Shown one piece after another: positions 1 through 16,158 of a DNA stretch of 64,000 bases (position 1 is the first letter of the stretch; each line of letters opens with the position of its first letter). A program made the translations under genes and the position numbers. The stretch comes from Adineta vaga (taxonomy: Eukaryota > Rotifera), in contig CP075494.1 in NCBI GenBank assembly GCA_021613535.1, forward strand, positions 9,052,001 through 9,116,000. The letters are read 5' to 3'. The notes beneath the pieces were generated by a model. The model saw nothing but the letters and a program-made list of their open reading frames with translations. It did no database searches and was not told the DNA's origin.

Positions 1-3000
1 ACTCAAACATACAGTCCTATTCCGATTGTTCAAAAACCACTTCAACATTACAATCTGACACCGATTGCATATCGACCAACTCGCAAATTTGACACTATAA
101 AGAATAGTCGTCAAGTGTTTCCCCCACTCATCAGCAACAGCAAGGGGAGCACATCGAATAGAAATCAGCTTTCACAATCTTCTTCAGGCATATTATCTCG
201 ACATTGTCAGACGATTAAAACCAAAGCGAATAACATTTCTACTACGGAATTACAACATTTGCTTGATGAAATTCAACATGAATTCGATAATGTTAAAGAT
301 ACAAAACAACATACTAAAAATATACGGACATTTGTTCTAACACTTATTTCTGTTAAACTGTCAATATTAACAACAGTCAAGCATCACAATGTTTTTCATC
401 AACTACGTCCAACGTTGATTCATCTTCTTCGACAATGGCGACGACAATCAACATTGAGCGAAAATGATGTTTTTCTCTTTCGATCGATCATTAAATTAAC
501 CACAAAACTTCTAAAACATGTTAGGGAAATTAATCAATATCCATTCTGGTTATTCAATCCTGTACTACTCGAAATGATAGCTTCTTGTCTTACAGATATT
601 AGCAAATCTGCGCAATTTATTAATGAAAATAATAAACGTGAATCGCGCAGTTTCATTCGTTTATTCACATTATACATTAAATATCAAACAGATATAGAAA
701 AAGAAAAAGCAACGAATAAAGATGTATTAATTCAATTAATTGATCCTACTGTTCAATGTTTAACTTCAAATTATTATATTGATGCAGTTAGTAAAATAAA
801 AACCAATGATAAACTAATGAAAATACGAGCGAAATTCTTTCTACATAAATGTCCAATCTTTCTCACTGCGTATAATGGTTTGTACACTTCGTAACCTTGA
901 CAAAGTAAAAACAAATCGATATTTTCATTCTTGTCTTTTTTTAGGACCACGTATAGAATACATTATGGAAGGATTACTTTCGACAATGTCACCGCAGTAT
1001 TTAACTATACTTAATGATTTAATACCTTCTATTCATCAATGGAAACCATCAACAATGCAAGCTGTCAATCAATTAATCAAACTAATCAATCATGGACCGT
1101 CAACATCAAAATTACTTGCTACTCATTTACCTATTATCGATCATGTTTTAACAATAGTTGATACATCTTTATTGTATAATAAATTAGTAGAAAATCTTTC
1201 CAATCCTGAAACAGTGTTAATGAATACAGCAGTTCATTTCCTAGCAGACATGGTAAATGAACCAACCATTTTAGCACATATTAAACAAAAGAAACTGACA
1301 TCATCATTTTTACGTTTAATATCAGCTCCATATGAACCATTAGTTCATGATATATATGCAATTCTTGCTTTGACAACTTCTGAAAAAGATATAAATGAAA
1401 TGCAAAATCCAAGTTTATTATTGTCACCTGTAGTTCGATCATTAAAAGAAGCTGTTTTCAATTATAAATCTGATGATCAAACACAAGTTTTACAATTCTT
1501 AAATACACTTAAAGGTAAGCGATATTTAAGATTAGAAAAACATATCTATATGCATTTTTTCTATTTAGGTCTTGTTCAACATGAACAAATAAAAGAAGAA
1601 ATACTTAAGAAAGATATATTTTCATCTCTTTTGGAATGGACGAAAAATTTTACAGGAGATATATTAACAGTTTTATTAGAAACAATATGGGCATTATCAT
1701 TTTCTCATAGTGGGACACTTGAACTTCGAAAACATCCGGAATTTCTGGAAAAAATTCAGACTATTGCTCAAAGTGCTAGTAGTGAAGAATTGAAAAAAGC
1801 ATCAGAGGGTTTAGTTTGGAAACTTGTACAAGGTATTGAAAGATAAAATAAGATCTATAGAAAAATCATACATTGACGATTTTAGAACCGGCATTTTTGG
1901 AAAAAGCAGAACAGAAACGAAAAGAACAAAACGAAAATATGGTAGAAGAGGATATCGAAACAACAGAAGTCGTTATTGGACCAGATGGTAAAGAACAAAT
2001 CGTGAAAAAAACTAGACGAGTTAGTATTGCACCAGCGGAACAAACTTTTCAATATGATATGATGATTTCTTATTGTCATGCTGATAAAGACTTAATTTAT
2101 AAGATTCATAAATTTCTTCTTGATCAAGGTTTTAAAATATGGATTGATCTAAATAATATGTTTGGTCCAGGTAAAGTCATTATGTTCTTTTTGAAAAAAA
2201 ATCATTGCTGTTTTTTTATTCTTAGCAATGAGTGCCATGGCTGAAGCAGTGGAAAATTCCGAATTCGTACTTATATGTATGTCTGATTCGTATAAACAAA
2301 GTACCTATTGTCAAGCTGAAGCTGAGTATGCCTTCGGCTGTAAACGACGTTTGTTACCATTGATAGTAAGACCAGGATATAAAGCTGATGGTTGGTTAGG
2401 TTTCATGATGGGATCACGAATTTATATTGACTTTGGTCGATTTGATTTCGACACAGGATGCGACAAGTTGATGAATGAAATTGCTTTACAACGTAAACGA
2501 CCTCTTCCATCGAAAGAGAGTAAAGTTGGTCAACATGAAAAACCAGATGATAAAATTCCTACAATTACAATTACTACCGAAAAATCATCACCTTCATTGA
2601 CACCGTCACCACGATCACCAACACCGCCCTCAATATCCGGTAAACTACCTGATATATATATGAAACGAAGTGCATCATTTCAATATAGACTTAAACCTAT
2701 TCATCAGTGGATAGAATCAGATGTCTTAGATTTTCTTTACAGTAATCAAATCCAAGAATTTATGCCAGTATGTGAGAAAATGGATGGACGTGCTTTGATA
2801 CAATTATATAAAATGTCTGTATCACATTCTAAAAGCACATATGTGTTACTTAATGACGAACTAAAATCTACACATCAAGTCAGATTACCTATTGGAAGTT
2901 TCACACGATTTTTAAGCATCATGGAACGAGTCGCTGGATCATATTTACAATCATCGTTATCAATAACTCCAATAAAAGAACAACCACAAATAACAACAAC

Positions 3001-3211
3001 AACACTAACAACAGCCCCTCCAACAGAACCATATTCATCAATGTTGCCATTACCAGCACCAATACATCTTCAAGAAACTCACCAAAATAATTCGACACCA
3101 TCATATTATCGACAGTCGAACTTTCCTTATGATATTTTAGTTACATCGAATGCATCAGCATCCGAATTATTAAAAATGGCTGACCGTTTTATTCTTAAAT
3201 ACATGCGATGA
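1..3211 (+). CDS. ARM/HEAT-TIR-SAM protein, 5' partial
   Basis: Four exons (1-877, 945-1832, 1886-2170, 2226-3211) join in phase and give 1011 residues, open from base 1, so the true start lies to the left. Residues 1 to about 600 are helical and look like ARM/HEAT repeats. A TIR domain follows at about 643-770: it begins FQYDMMISYCHADKD and holds the helix STYCQAEAEYAF. A Pro/Ser/Thr-rich linker leads to a SAM-like module at about 842-918, with an HQWIESDVLDFL start and a DGRALIQL core. TIR domains act as signalling adaptors or cleave NAD+. The Glu in YCQAE (about residue 715) sits where SARM1 has its catalytic Glu. SARM1 itself is ARM-SAM-SAM-TIR, so the domain order differs. The recognition of TIR is secure; SAM is a good fit; the ARM repeats are inferred from composition. 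AATAAA lies at 3303-3308. Confidence 0.8.
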
Positions 3212-3778
3212 ATTTCAATCAAAAACGACAACCATTGTATTTTCATCAATAACCAAGGACTATCTTATAAGAGTGTTTTTTTTTCGAGTTGATTTATTAC
3301 ACAATAAAAATATTATTGAGTAACGTATCAATTTTGTTTTCATCAAACGGATAAATACGCACTTGTAAAGTGATTCAAATCACATATAGAATGTAAACAG
3401 TACACCTGGGGAATGATTGTATACTATGTGTCATACAAATGATGAATGTAATATTGTTGGTTGGATAAAAACACAATATGATTCATCAATCGTATTAGTT
3501 ACAGACCTGGATATGACATAAATATCGATTTCGTTTCCTATAATAAAATGTTACAAACAATCTAGACAATAACTAACATAGTGTACAGTTATTTCTGAAA
3601 ACTTATAACATTCAAAGAGTGCCTACTAACGAGATAAACATGTTAATAATTGTGATTATTATCCAATAAATATCCTTGCATAAAAAACACACTATCTATA
3701 TGAAAAAGAAAAATTCCACACACAAATAAGAATAAAAATGTTTCACTGCATAGATAAGTTAATACTGTGTGTTTGCAT
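3212..3778. other. 3' UTRs of two convergent genes
   Basis: About 570 bp between the stop of the TIR gene and the stop of the PI4K2 gene on the other strand. It has an AATAAA at 3303-3308 serving the left gene. No other coding signal is seen. Confidence 0.6.
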
Positions 3779-5887
<2,109 letters not shown>

Positions 5888-8800
5888 TGGGATGATTCTA
5901 ATTACTAATCAGATTGATATTTTCTTGTTTTTTTGCATTCGTTTCGTTTGTTTATCGAATTGATATCGAGCGTTAAGATATTATGAATCATCTTCACTTT
6001 CATTGATTAATCAACCGAAGGATTTCTTCACAGAAGTTATTTATTAAACTTTCATGAAGTTTTTCGTACCTTATTACATGTTATTTGGAATGAGAGATCA
6101 AACCTTTTCGATTCCATATAATAGGAAACATACGATAGATGGCGTTGTTAGTAATATTGATAACTGACAGTTGAGTTTGTGTTGGTTTATTTTATATATT
6201 TGAAATGATGACATAAACAAGAATGATTGTTTCTAGTAACAAAGTACTTAAAAAAGAAATATCAATGATTTAAGAAGAATTTATATCATTCGAGTGCATA
6301 TCATCTGTTTTGCCGAAAATTACCCAAGATAATTATATACTCTATCTCTCCACAAATTAATGGTATATAGCTATTTTTATCAAATCATTTATTACAGAAG
6401 ACCTACTTCACCGAACGAAATCAAGGCATTTTTTATTAAGATTGTTATTATGAATCCGTGATAGAGTATAAGCAATAAGATGACTGAAAAGTTCACTTTT
6501 ACAAGGGTGTTATAGAAAAGGAGATCCTTCTTCTCTCAACTATTGAACGTGACAGAATACTTTATAAAAAAAACAGTGTTATCTAGAAGCGTTTTTTTCT
6601 TCTATAGTATTCAAAAGAACATCATATCATTTTGTCTATTTTCATCATCAGAACATAGAAATTGATTGAAAAATATTTATAGTGTAAAAGCATCAAAGGC
6701 ACAAATGGTCCAATGCTCATTCAAAATCTGCACATGCAAATGAATTCTCTTGCGAAATAATTATATAAATCAAAAAGTATGTTGTTGGCGATAATATATT
6801 GGCATGCAACATGAATTCGTCTAAGAAAATCTTATTAATTAAAACTAATCAATAATGTCTTTGTATGAAAGAAAAAACAAATGATTTTTCTTTCTATATC
6901 CCACAGGAAAAGAAAACAAGTAATACAAAGTGATTGCACGATAAAATGTTAATCATTGAGTTTATACAGGCTTTGCATCTAATATAATCGATGGAAATTC
7001 TATCGGATATTTCTGAATAGAATCGTGTGAAACTCTTATATTTTTCATAAGTATCTTTTTTCTTGCATTTGTTAAATATCGAATGAAAAGGCGAGAATAA
7101 CGATCGATATTGGTTTTCAGATTATTAATCGGTTCCTATTTTCTTTCTGCGTCTAACTAAACTGGCAAGGAAGGTCACTGTATCCTTGTTAATTTATATT
7201 TGTTAAGAACATATCTTTATCAAAATTCAGATCCTTATTGCATTCGTTCTTCAACGTATGTTATTAATCAAAGGTGTCACTAAGGAATAGTTCATCTCAA
7301 TGTCTGTTTTTCTTGACAGAATCTTCTCAGATTTTCTTCATTAAAATATGCATGACAAAATCTTAACCCATTTGTACTATCACACGATTTTGATTCAAAA
7401 TAATCCCGTACAATAAGTTCTAAAATTAATGAAAGGAATGCATGAATCGATTCATGGATGAAATATCTTGCTTTAGGGTGGCTATGCTATAACGGATTTA
7501 ATTACATGTAAGACGGCATAAAGATATAGCGCGTGACACAAAGACGGTAGTGTTACAGCACTGGCAGAACTAAATAAAATCCATCGTCTTGTATAGCAAG
7601 TAGAACATTTCTGTTGAATAGACAGATGAGATGTTCACCGACTATTCTGATCTAGAAGGATGAAATAGATATGAAAATTAGTTTCGATATCATTCGTAAG
7701 GTTCGCTTTTCAATCGTTTATACGTAAATATTCTTCATTTTTCGATGAGAAGAAGATTCCCTGTTGTATTCATCATGCAGTTGTTTAACATAGAAGATTA
7801 TCATAATATAAAAACAATCGATATGTTAGTTCTAGTTTTCTATATCGTTATATCTAGAAAATTGAGATATAAACGTAATATAATAATAGAAAACATTTCC
7901 TATGCTTCTCGTAGTATCATCTTAATATAGATTAAATCAATAATTTAAATCGGTCGTTTCACGTATAGAATTTCCCACAAGACATTACTTTATTTGCACT
8001 TTATCTATCATCTTTATGCAGAAATAGATAGAAATTATTAATAGTTTGTTCGAAGAATCCAAACTATGTCAGAAAATAAAACGATTCAATTAAAAAAGGT
8101 AAATTCGGTAAGAAGAACACTATTTTCGTTATACGGCTAAATAAGAAGAAAAAGTGCGAGAACACTCTAACTGATCAAGGGAAATGATATATCAACAACT
8201 TCCGTTTTATAATGAGCTTGTTTTGATGTACTTAATATCTGTTATCAACAGTATCCGTTTAAATATCGAGTACGCACAAAAACTCGGGAGGCAGCTTTAA
8301 TACCTGAAATTTCTACCTTAGGATAAATAAGTAATTTATATTCTTTTGAATTTAAACTACGCAAGATGACATGTACATCAACACTTGATTTTATTTTTCT
8401 TTCTTTTCTGTAAATTGATGATAGGTCAAACTATCTCATTATATTTTGATGCTTCATGTCTTCTTATTTTCATCTAGATAATTGAAGAACATCTTTCTTG
8501 AACGTTTTGAAAAATTTATTACAGACACGTCTAATCATATATATATATTAGTTACGGAAGTAAAATACGTAGACAGGTTAATTAGTATCTTTAATCGTAT
8601 AAAATTGAATACAAGAATTAAGTAGATCCGACATTTCGTTGTTTTATCCGTTGATCTTATGATGATAAATTAAAAGAAAGACAGGAAAAAACCCGTTGCG
8701 ATCAAGAATTCTGTAGGTGTATTTTCAAAATTAAAACAGTGATTTCCGAGTATCCATAGAAAATCGTTCCCTGGACTTTTTTGTAACTGAATTTTGCCTC

Positions 8801-9667
8801 TATTATTATCTATTTTTAAATCACATTTCTTTCTCTTTTTCTTCAAGTGGAACATGCACTGTTGACTAAAGTAAACAAAATGAAGTCTTTCTCTGAAAGC
8901 AATCTATTTCTTCTTCTTCTTCTTCTTATTCATGGAATGTGTTCATTCAAAGAAGTTTTCTTTCTTTTGTGAAAATACAAAGATGTCTGTAGCTTATTAG
9001 AGGATTTTGTTAGAAGAGATGATCTCATTAATATAGAAAAAGCACTTAGTCTGTTAAAAAAGAACCATTTATTCTAGATTATAACAGAAGTATTTTACCA
9101 AATCTTACACAAATTCCTTCCAAATGTAGGTATTAGTTTAAAAGACTTTATTCGCTCGTTTTTCCTACGATAAATCATCGTGCAAAAAAGAAACCAAAAC
9201 CTAGTATCGAATTCTTTAAAATGATTTTCTTGTTTTTACCTCACTGTTTTTCTACTATAACGGAGATAATGAGGCAGAAATGTGCATGAGTTGCAAACCG
9301 TGACGTACCTGACTTCTTGCTGTGAGCCGATGAATTCATTATCTCTAGCAATTGACCTGAATTAGTCGAATACAGCGCAAACGTGAGATGTGTCCTTTCA
9401 GTTGACATTTGATTCTTATTCAGCAAATGAGAGAAATTTCTTTCGTCTTAACATATGACCTTCGTGTGAATTAAATTAACATCATCTCAATTTTTTCTTC
9501 TCTCATTTGACACACTGACTACTTTCTTATTAACTAAGGAATAAACATATTAGTTTTATTAGACCAAGATCACATCGTCGAGTATTCTGTTGATTTTCTT
9601 TATTCTACAGAGCCAAACATGTTTATGCGATATATTTATTTTAGTCTTGACAAAAACAAATACTAAA
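5888..9667. other. Intergenic, no gene seen
   Basis: About 3.8 kb of AT-rich sequence between divergent genes. All open frames are short and without family resemblance. It contains a short CTT repeat near 8909-8927 and a splice-acceptor-like TTTCTTTATTCTACAG ending at 9610, 57 nt before the next start codon. Confidence 0.6.
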
Positions 9668-11298
9668 ATGTTTATTGAATCATGTACATGGATTATGTTT
9701 TCACTTATCTTCATGGGTTCAATTGGTAATGGTTTATGTATCTGTGTATTTTTACGTAAACGTTTTCGTGCATCAATTTTAACGCCATTTTTCGTTGTTT
9801 TATTAATTACTGATTGTATCTATTTAACATTTCGTGTCGTTAAATTATTCTATTATCAAGAAACATTATTTCAACAATTTCTATTTAAATCATCATGTAC
9901 ATCAACTTTTTTCATTCAAATCTATGCATATTTTACTCAATATGCACCACAAATTTTCATTCCTCTATGTCATTATGAATTATATTTACGATTTTCTTTA
10001 ATATTATTATCATGTTTAGCTATTCAACGTGCTTATGATACATGTCGATTATCATTTCGTTTAATTCAACGAAATTCATCGTCCAGATCACTTTCATTTG
10101 TTATTATTCTTACTGCTTTTATCTTTGCATATATTTTGGAATTTTTTGGTTTAAGTCTTTTCTGTTCGATTGAACTTAGTTCATTGACAGCATATGACTG
10201 GTATGATTATTCATATAATAATCTTCCGAATGAAACAAATTCTTTAATGCATTTCATGGAAAATCAAGCAGGAAGTCAATATGAAATCGATTGTTTGATT
10301 AATAACAGATCATCTTGTGTACATGAAGAAATTGTTCGTATAGCTCGTAAGTATCTGCAGATTATTAATCAATAGGAAAATGTTCTACATTCATTTTTGT
10401 TTGAGATTAAAAAATGTCTCTTTATCATACATTGTTTTTCATAATAGGTTATTATTTTGATATGCATCAACGATCAATTGTTGATATAATTCAAAAAATT
10501 CAATCAGATACAATTGGTAGTAAAATGGCACGAAATGAACTTCGTTTAAAATATCATTATCATACATGTTTATTTCGCTTACAACCAGTTACATTCTTTT
10601 ATTTATACGATGCACTTTATTCTCGTATACTCGGTTTTAATCGCTATACAATCATACTTGGTGAGTTGAAGAAAAAAAGGAAAGTTTGATTTTATATGAG
10701 AAGATTTTCTTTAGTTATTGGAAGTATTATTCCATCGTTTGTAACTATTCTTGGTAATACTATATCACTCCGTTGGATATTAAATATTCGAAATTCAGTT
10801 CATAAACATTCAGCTGCTTTCCATCGAACTGATGAAACACGTCGAGTGATATTAATCATTACTATTGAATGTCTTTTGTCAGTTATTAATTCTTGGTTTG
10901 TCGATCTGATTCTAAGTATTAAATATTGTAATCGATCTGTTGCTATCGGTGATGATTGTCCACATTTCTTACGTCGTTATCATCCATTTCTAGCTTTTTC
11001 TGATTTATTTAATTCGATGTCAAATATATTCTTATATTGTTTTGCAGCAAAACGTTTTCGTCAAGAATTAGAACGTATGTTAAAAGGTTGGATTCATGTT
11101 GTAAGAGAACATGTCTCATGTTATTGTCAATGGCATCGGAAATATTCGAAAATGCGTAAGAGAAATTATGAAGATGGACCAAATACTTTACCTTCAGATG
11201 TTTCTACACATTTAGTGAAAATTTCCAAACGTGATTTCAATCAGCAATGTGAATATATCCAATTGGAACTTATTACTACACCGGACATCATTCAATGA
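9668..11298 (+). CDS. Rhodopsin-like GPCR with long second extracellular loop
   Basis: Three exons (9668-10346, 10448-10660, 10715-11298) join in phase to 491 aa. The ATG at 9668 was chosen because the frame upstream has no other in-frame ATG and a splice acceptor ends at 9610. TM1 carries the class A Gly-Asn pair (MGSIGNGLCICVF), TM2 has VVLLITDCIYL, and TM7 runs into a basic helix 8 (FAAKRFRQELERML). The DRY position after TM3 reads QRAY, and NPxxY is not canonical (NIFLYCF). About 150 residues separate TM4 from TM5, far more than the usual 20-40, with N-glycosylation sequons (NET, NRS) near their start. The closest general type would be invertebrate peptide-receptor-like orphans; the ligand is unknown. 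AATAAA is at 11358-11363. Confidence 0.8.
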
Positions 11299-14200
11299 AT
11301 GTCGAAATTCTCTTTATATATATTTTGTCTATAGATAAAGAGATCTTTCATGTTTATAATAAAATGTTTATGAAGAAAAAACACATAGATGAGTGACACT
11401 GAGCGTTTGTGTCATTCCGGATTGATTGTAACTGATTTATTTTTAGTTACAAATTATAAAAGAACTCACATGAAAACAAATGAGAGTAATATATCCTTTT
11501 GATCAGAATAACTCGAATATTTGGATTCTTCAAACAGACAATAATTATATTCTGGTGTAGGAAAAGATGAATTGTAGGTATATTTGAAATAAATAAGAGA
11601 ACATGCACATTCTGCATGACATAATCAAATGAGATAATATTATAAGAATAGATGTGTGACGTATAAGACTTCGAAGAACTATGTCCGCATGAATTATTCT
11701 TCTGACACGAAGTAGATTGTAGAATATTAATCAAATCAACTTTTATATATGACTACAATTACAGAATATTACATCTTCACCACCTATTGTCGAACTAATA
11801 TGAATAGTTGCTGATGAATTATCGATGTCAAATTATGTTCGAATTGTAGCGATAACAGTATTCAAATTTTTTGTAATGTCATTTAGATAACGTTTAGCAT
11901 TCATGAAGATTGCACAGTCATAATTATGTTTGAACTTTCAAACACACTAGTTTGATTATAGAATATTACGATTGATTGCTGAATTTCTACATTGAAATCA
12001 TACAATTATCCTTAATACGGTTAAATGAAAACAAAATAGTACAGATTCTTTGTTATTTATCGTCATTAATATATATAAGGTAATGATCGGTCTCCATCTC
12101 ACCTAATGCAATTATCTTTTCATAAGAACCATTTGTAATTTGAACATTCAATATATTTATTCTTTAAAAATAATATGAAAAAGAAAACTACGAAGAAGTG
12201 CAAGCATGATAGGCTTTTGTTGACTTGGATTATATATCCAATCCTACCTGAAAACAACTTCATTCTTAGGCAAAGAAATTCTTTTGTCTATACTAATCGT
12301 CAGATGATGAATCTAAGATCAGTTTTAGAGCACAATCCATCGGGTTCTTTGTTCGTAAATCATCAAATGAATCAATGACGCATGTGTAAAAATGTAAAAG
12401 AAATCATTTTTTCTATTTCCGTATTGTTGAATAGACAAAAGAATAGTAACTGTAAATTGTTTTCTATTCTCCTGAAGAATATTTTGTTTAAATAAGGTTT
12501 TTAAGTAACAACCATAGAATTTCATAACTTGAAATTCGGAAGTTGTTCATTTATTCCTTTTTACGGCAAACCAATTTTGATTGAGAGTATGCTTTTTATA
12601 TAATAACCGTAGAGCTCTTTCTCTTTGTTGAAATTTTTTCACTAACGTAGAATGACAACTATCATTTATAATCAAAAGTTATGCTTCATATGAAATAGAG
12701 ATGTCATATGTGATTTTATAGAGATAGAATAGAATAAAATTTATTAACCTTGATTATCTTTGATTCCAATTGAAATGACAAGCAATTAATTTTTCTGAAA
12801 GGTAATAAAATCATAGATTTCGAATGTGATACGCAATCTTTTCTATTGATGTCAAAGAGTCATGTCAATAAACTACTAGGGCATCAACCTTTTCATAGAG
12901 ACTTCTCATCTGAGAATGATAGTTTTGTTATATTCTGTGACATATCCATAAAAAAGCAATATCACGAGATGCCTGGGAAAACCTTCACGATCTAAGGAAT
13001 AAGATTAACATTGCATAAATCATAAGAAGTTTTATGAATAGTTTATTTCTACCAGGGAGAGAATTAAAATTGTTTATTTGTATATATTTAATATGGAAAA
13101 AAAGCTAAAGGAGATTGAAAACACGAAAAAAAGGCTAGTATAGCCCTGAAGATTTGTTATTATTTGATTAAAACAAATTATCTATCGAAGCTATTCATTT
13201 GTACTTGGAAAATAAACAGTCTGGTAGTTCCATAAATATTTGCTAAAAAATTCAGTCAAGATGCATGTTAACCTGAATAGAATTTGGAGAGAAAAAGCAT
13301 AGTTTTATTTAACGCTAGAACAATTTCTTAATGGAATATAATACCATGCTACATCATCGAATGATTATTACCAGAAAGAAAGAGAAACATCACTAGATAG
13401 AACTAATTGAATAGTATATCAAGAAAAACGTTTGCATGCAAAACTAAAGCAATAAAACAAACAATAGGGGAAGACTGAAAAGAGAGAATAGGAGAAAGAT
13501 TGCTTTTTTCTATCATTCATTTTGTAAGTATAGTAAGGTTTATGTAATGACATATATGCCATCTAATGTTTATCGAATCTCATTCTTTACTAATTATGAA
13601 GATATATGAAGACTTAAATGAAAAAGAATCTCATACGTTTTTTTTTGTTTTCTTTCATCATATGACACGAATGGAGTATAGAATAACGAAGGACTCGAAC
13701 ATAGTTTACATTTCATTATTAGTAAGTACATCATTAGTTTTTATAATTTTCTTTTGATTTTTAGGTTTATTAAATTTTTGGAATTGTGAACACCTTGAAA
13801 TATATTTTTGTTTTGTTTATTAATACGCAAAAAATGTAGTTTTTGATTAAACCCTTATTTATGTTTGATTACAAATAATGATAGAAAGTCTAAAATCACG
13901 TCTTAGACTTGCTTTCATTATCAGTATAAAATTTTCTACTTCGTTTCATATTTTCTTCCTTTTTTTGTCGCAATGATTTTATAAAAATAGAAAGATACCT
14001 TGAATATATATATATATCCTTTATCGATAGAGACAGTTAGCGTGAGCTGTCAGGATAGTATTGTGATGTCTCATATAGTTTAAAAGATTCACCAAAGAAA
14101 ATTCTTCTTTTATTTTATTAAAAATAAGTCGTCAGTATGGAGACAATGAATCGATGAGTTTCGGAATGTTATGTTCCGATTTTCTAGAACGAGTCAACTG

Positions 14201-15078
14201 ACATGACCTTAAGAGAATAAATAAGAATATATTTGTTTACTAGTTGTATTTAATGAAGGAGCGCAAAATCCATTTTATGGATACTTCAGATTTTACACAT
14301 TCTATACAGAAGAACAATAAATGAAGCCGTTTGTAATCTGAAGAAGTATGTGTTTCCGTCACTTTTTTTACTTTTACACAATACAAATACAGATAGAAAG
14401 TTCGTTCCTAACTGAATATGGAATATTTAATTGATTGAGTAAATATGTGTTTTAATCGCTTTCCTTTCATCGTTGAGAAAGATCACTATTTAGTTAGAAT
14501 ATGTAGATGGTAGACATTTGAGCATGTTGTTTTTGCTCCCTGATGAGACCATATTTATTTAAAATGTCAATTTTCGCATTTTATTTCTCGTTAGATTTTT
14601 CGATGTTGCTATTGAGGAGATTTCACGCCTATTTTCAAGAAAGTACATCATTATTCGTTTGAAGTAGAATCGACATATGATGCAGAATTCCTTCTCATAG
14701 TTAATTATAGATAGTAACAAGCACTAACACCTTTGCCTATTGCTAACGCTCCAAACGAACACAAAATCATAATTTCCTCTTCCTGTTTTTACGCTTATCT
14801 GAAGCATGTCAACTTGCACAACTAGTAATTTTATGAAATATTCATTTCATTCTGTCGTTCTCAGACAGATTTTGATTAAGATTTACGAGAGTTATTCATT
14901 CTTCAATGTACGAAGAGTTTAAATTCTGAATTCAATGAAATTTTTTATTCAATAGAATAGTGTTTTTTTTCTTCAAATACTCCATGATAAATAGATCAAT
15001 TCATGATCTATCATGACATTCATCAGTAATAATCTTCTTCAGTCATACCATATTGTTTGCTTTTCTTTCTAGATCATA
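11299..15078. other. Intergenic, no gene seen
   Basis: About 3.8 kb between the two GPCR genes. It starts with the 3' UTR of the first (poly(A) signal at 11358) and ends with a pyrimidine tract and AG at 15071-15072. The short open frames inside have no recognisable motif and I saw no decayed GPCR copy. Confidence 0.55.
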
Positions 15079-16158
15079 ATGAATAGTTCATTAGAATATT
15101 CATATGTGAATCTAACTCGATGGGTATCAAGTATTATTTCACCAGTTATTTTATTAGGTTGTGCTATTGGAAATATCGTTTCATTTTTTGTTCTTATTCG
15201 ACCACGTCTTCGTAAACAGACAACATCAATCTATTTGGCTGTCTTATGTGTCGCTGAAATGGGTACATGTTATACAGGTCTATTACGACAATTCTTACTT
15301 GATGCATTCAATTTAGATATTCGAACAATAAATGCATTTACATGTCGAACACATATTTATTTTACATATGTTTTTCTTCGTTTAGCACCAATATTATTGG
15401 CATTAGTAACATTACAACGTTATTTATATGTTAGTCAAATTGTATTATGTTCATTGAAATCGACTTATATACAATTATTTTCTTGTATTCTGTTTGTTTG
15501 CGTAGCTGAATTTCATTTATTTTTATACTATGATTTCACACATTCGGACACACTACCTAGAACTGGTCAAGCTCCATTTGAATGTACTGTTGACACAGTT
15601 CGTCATGCAAAATATTATTCTTTTCGTAGTAAAATCTATCAGAAATTAACACTAGTTACATATACAATCATTCCCTTAGCAATCATTATTCTTGGAAATG
15701 CTTTACTTGTACGTACTGTTCGACAAGCATCAAAACGATCACGATCAACAACACACAAAAAACGTTCCGTAACACGAATGCTATATGCTGTTAGCATTCT
15801 TTATACAGTTCTAACATCACCAGCATCCATTTTTCTTGCTGTTACATCACCTAAGTATCAATTCAATCCAGCGTTTCGTCTTCAATGGACTTTATTACGT
15901 TTATTATTTTATTTATGTCATTCGGTTAATTTTATTCTCTTTTGTGCAAGTGGAACGTTTTTTCGACAAGAATTAGTTGCCTTTCTGAATTCTTTATATA
16001 GCTGTCGATGTTTTCATCCTGATGGAATGATTGATTATGATGGAAGATCATTAGATAGTAGTATTCGACAAACGCGCGGTTCATCCCGGTCAAATTCTCG
16101 AGCATATAAAAAGAAAAACGAAGATAAACAAGCTGAAAAAGCTCTTGTCACTTTTTAG
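15079..16158 (+). CDS. Rhodopsin-like GPCR, single exon
   Basis: 359 aa with seven hydrophobic segments. The N-terminus has NSS and NLT glycosylation sites. TM1 is SPVILLGCAIGNIVSFFVL with the class A Gly-Asn pair. After TM3 the usual DRY reads QRYLYV. The third intracellular loop is basic (RQASKRSRSTTHKKRS). TM7 is CHSVNFILFCASGTFF, and the tail has Ser/Arg-rich stretches that could be phosphorylated. Unlike the neighbour at 9668 it has no coding introns and a normal second extracellular loop, so the two are not recent duplicates. The start sits 6 nt after TTTGCTTTTCTTTCTAG, an acceptor-like sequence that points to a 5' UTR intron or trans-splicing. The ligand is unknown. Confidence 0.85.
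   Translation: MNSSLEYSYVNLTRWVSSIISPVILLGCAIGNIVSFFVLIRPRLRKQTTSIYLAVLCVAEMGTCYTGLLRQFLLDAFNLDIRTINAFTCRTHIYFTYVFLRLAPILLALVTLQRYLYVSQIVLCSLKSTYIQLFSCILFVCVAEFHLFLYYDFTHSDTLPRTGQAPFECTVDTVRHAKYYSFRSKIYQKLTLVTYTIIPLAIIILGNALLVRTVRQASKRSRSTTHKKRSVTRMLYAVSILYTVLTSPASIFLAVTSPKYQFNPAFRLQWTLLRLLFYLCHSVNFILFCASGTFFRQELVAFLNSLYSCRCFHPDGMIDYDGRSLDSSIRQTRGSSRSNSRAYKKKNEDKQAEKALVTF

Noticed and set aside
1-3211. TIR gene as a bacterial defence gene
   Set aside because: Three short GT-AG introns and a SAM module show it is an animal gene.
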